A stretch of 6,782 bases of DNA, taken from assembly GCA_005878995.1 (NCBI GenBank), contig VBME01000173.1, forward strand, positions 1-6,782, in the 5' to 3' direction. The DNA comes from Methanobacteriota archaeon (GTDB taxonomy: Archaea; Thermoplasmatota; Thermoplasmata; RBG-16-68-12). Positions 5,201 through 6,782 of this stretch are shown piece by piece (the stretch's first letter is position 1; each line of letters starts with the position of its first letter). Made by a program: the position numbers and the translations under genes. The notes beneath the pieces are model-generated. The model was not told the DNA's origin, searched no databases, and saw nothing but the letters and a program-made list of their open reading frames with translations.

Positions 5201-6652
5201 ATGGTATCCAAGACGGTCATCCAGGAGCAGATGGCGAAGCAGGAGTACAAGTACGGCTTCGTCACCGACGTCGAGATGGAGACGGTCCCGAAGGGCCTCA
5301 ACGAGGACGTCATCCGGCTCATCTCCGGCAAGAAAAACGAGCCAGACTGGATGCTCGACTGGCGCCTGCGGGCGTATCGCCACTGGCTCACGATGAAAGA
5401 GCCGAAGTGGTCGAACGTCCGGTATCCGCCGATCAACTACCAGGACATCATTTACTACGCCGCCCCGAAGCCGAAGAAGCCCGTCAATAGCCTCGAGGAT
5501 GTCGACCCGGAGATCCGCGCGTTGTACGCGAAGCTCGGGATCCCACTCGTGGAGCAGGAGCGCCTCGCCGGCGTGGCCGTCGACGCGGTCCTGGACAGCG
5601 TCTCGGTCGCGACGACGTTCAAGGAGCGGCTCGCGGAACTCGGGATCATCTTCTGTTCGTTCTCCGAAGCGGTCCTGGAGCACCCGGACCTCGTGCGGAA
5701 ATACCTGGGGACCGTCGTGCCTTTCAACGACAATTTCTTCGCAGGCTTGAACAGCGCCGTGTTCAGCGACGGCTCGTTCGCGTACGTGCCGCCGGGGGTC
5801 CGGTGCCCGATGGAACTGTCGACCTACTTCCGAATCAACGCGCAAGACACAGGTCAGTTCGAACGCACGCTCATCATCGCGGACGACGGTGCCTACGTCA
5901 GCTATCTAGAGGGCTGCACGGCCCCGATCCGCGACACGAACCAGCTGCACGCGGCGGTCGTCGAGCTGATCGCCCTCGACAACGCGGAGATCAAGTACTC
6001 GACGATCCAGAACTGGTACCCCGGCGATAAGCAGGGGAAAGGCGGCATCTACAACTTCGTCACGAAGCGCGGCAAGGCGCTCGGGGTGAACTCGAAGGTC
6101 TCGTGGACGCAGGTCGAGACGGGCTCCGCGATCACGTGGAAGTATCCGAGCTGCATCCTTCAGGGGGACAACTCCCAAGGCGAGTTCTACTCCGTCGCGG
6201 TCGTGAACAACTACCAGCAGGCCGACACCGGCACGAAGATGCTGCATATCGGGAAGAACACCCGGAGCACGATCATCTCGAAAGGCATCTCCGCGGGCTA
6301 CGGCCGGAACACGTACCGCGGCCGGGTGCACATCCACAAGGGCGCGACGGGCGCGCGGAACTACTCTCAGTGCGACTCCCTCTTGCTCGGCTCGACGTGC
6401 GCGGCGTTCACGTTCCCGGACATCGTGGTCCAGGATCCGACCGCGCAGATGGAGCACGAGGCGTCGACCTCGAAGATCGGCGATGAGCAGCTGTTCTACT
6501 GCCAGACGCGCGGCATCACGCCCGAAGACGCGACGAACATGATCGTCAACGGCTTCTGCAAGCAGGTCTTCCTGAAGCTCCCGATGGAGTTCGCGGTGGA
6601 AGCCCAGAAGCTGATCGGCGTGAGCTTGGCCCTCGAGGGCACCGTCGGGTGA
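5201..6652 (+). CDS. sufB: Fe-S cluster assembly scaffold SufB
   Basis: This 483-residue cytosolic protein is the scaffold on which the SUF machinery assembles Fe-S clusters, working with the ATPase SufC and often SufD. The C-terminal beta-helix core is clear: TGQFERT from about 217, YLEGCTAP with C239, [15 protein letters not shown], a [12 protein letters not shown] segment, and the assembly-site region SQCDSLL with C391 and MEHEAS with H419-E420. The spacing from C391 to H419 equals that of C405 to H433 in E. coli SufB, whose C405 and E434 are needed for cluster assembly, so the key site appears intact. Cys-rich N-terminal scaffold motifs of some bacterial SufBs are not seen. Length is normal for full SufB, and the central [14 protein letters not shown] region favours SufB over SufD. 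It is followed directly by sufC, giving sufB-sufC order. Confidence 0.97.
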   Translation: MVSKTVIQEQMAKQEYKYGFVTDVEMETVPKGLNEDVIRLISGKKNEPDWMLDWRLRAYRHWLTMKEPKWSNVRYPPINYQDIIYYAAPKPKKPVNSLEDVDPEIRALYAKLGIPLVEQERLAGVAVDAVLDSVSVATTFKERLAELGIIFCSFSEAVLEHPDLVRKYLGTVVPFNDNFFAGLNSAVFSDGSFAYVPPGVRCPMELSTYFRINAQDTGQFERTLIIADDGAYVSYLEGCTAPIRDTNQLHAAVVELIALDNAEIKYSTIQNWYPGDKQGKGGIYNFVTKRGKALGVNSKVSWTQVETGSAITWKYPSCILQGDNSQGEFYSVAVVNNYQQADTGTKMLHIGKNTRSTIISKGISAGYGRNTYRGRVHIHKGATGARNYSQCDSLLLGSTCAAFTFPDIVVQDPTAQMEHEASTSKIGDEQLFYCQTRGITPEDATNMIVNGFCKQVFLKLPMEFAVEAQKLIGVSLALEGTVG

Positions 6653-6667
6653 GCGCGTCCCGCACCC

Positions 6668-6673
6668 GGGAGG
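6668..6673 (+). promoter_or_regulatory. sufC: Ribosome binding site that decides the sufC start
   Basis: GGGAGG lies 8 bases before the ATG at 6682 but only 2 bases before the in-frame ATG at 6676, favouring the later codon. A GTG at 6649 that overlaps the sufB stop is also in frame but would put this site inside the gene. Confidence 0.6.
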
Positions 6674-6681
6674 AGATGGCG

Positions 6682-6782
6682 ATGCTCGAGATCAAGGGTC
6701 TGCACGTGAAGGTGGCCGGCAAGGAGATCCTGAAAGGGATCGACCTGTCGATCCAGCCCGGCGAGGTCCACGCGATCATGGG
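6682..6782 (+). CDS. sufC: Fe-S assembly ATPase SufC, N-terminal part only (cut by window edge)
   Basis: The first 33 codons of an ABC-type ATPase run off the right edge. They read MLEIKGLHVKVAGKEILKGI and then DLSIQPGEVHAIMG, the typical opening of SufC: the first beta strands and the GEVHAIMG stretch that leads into the Walker A loop, which itself lies just beyond the window. SufC hydrolyses ATP in complex with SufB (and SufD) to drive cluster assembly. The start follows the sufB stop by 29 bases, so the two are almost certainly co-transcribed. The wording HAIMG is characteristic of SufC among ABC proteins, but without the rest the call relies on this segment and on its neighbour sufB. Confidence 0.9.
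   Translation, partial: MLEIKGLHVKVAGKEILKGIDLSIQPGEVHAIM

Noticed and set aside
6649..6681. Upstream in-frame GTG (overlapping the sufB stop as GTGA) as sufC start
   Set aside because: The GGGAGG site lies downstream of this GTG and fits the ATG at 6682, where SufC proteins normally begin; the GTG remains a minor alternative.

Overview
The window looks archaeal, most likely from a GC-rich member of the Thermoplasmatota or a related euryarchaeal lineage. That placement is inference. It rests on the family mix (methionine synthase split into two adjacent genes, a DUF2203 protein, a MIP18/SufT protein, an HdrD-like Fe-S protein), on A/T-rich TATA-like elements about 45-60 bases upstream of several starts instead of bacterial -35/-10 boxes, and on GGGAGG-type ribosome binding sites. 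An A-type Fe-S carrier beside sufBC suggests an aerobic or oxygen-exposed life, because many strict anaerobic archaea lack such carriers.

Layout. Positions 1-2515 hold a tight plus-strand unit: a TATA-like element at the left edge, a MetE N-terminal-domain homologue starting at a TTG, the zinc-binding catalytic MetE half (4-base ATGA overlap), and a small DUF2203 protein 15 bases later. Positions 2516-2889 hold a stand-alone SufT-like MIP18/DUF59 gene with its own probable promoter. Positions 2890-4678 hold a two-gene unit: a small protein with a rubredoxin-type four-cysteine site between two helical segments, then an HdrD/GlpC-like Fe-S protein whose CCG motifs are altered. Positions 4690-5031 hold, on the minus strand, an A-type (IscA/SufA/ErpA) Fe-S carrier, convergent with the HdrD-like gene. 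Positions 5032-5200 form a divergent regulatory region with a strong TATA box and a perfect 15-base palindrome. Positions 5201-6782 hold sufB and the first 33 codons of sufC, cut by the window edge.

How the parts fit. From about 2580 rightwards almost everything concerns iron-sulfur or iron proteins: SufB/SufC build clusters, the A-type protein and the SufT-like protein are probable carriers or targeting factors, and the rubredoxin-like/HdrD-like pair is a probable electron-transfer client. The left part makes methionine from homocysteine. Most of this is recognisable housekeeping. The parts least explained by known families are the rubredoxin-like/HdrD-like pair with its altered metal ligands and the palindrome over the suf promoter. 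No tRNA, rRNA, CRISPR array, insertion sequence or phage gene is visible, and no stretch over 300 bases lacks a gene.
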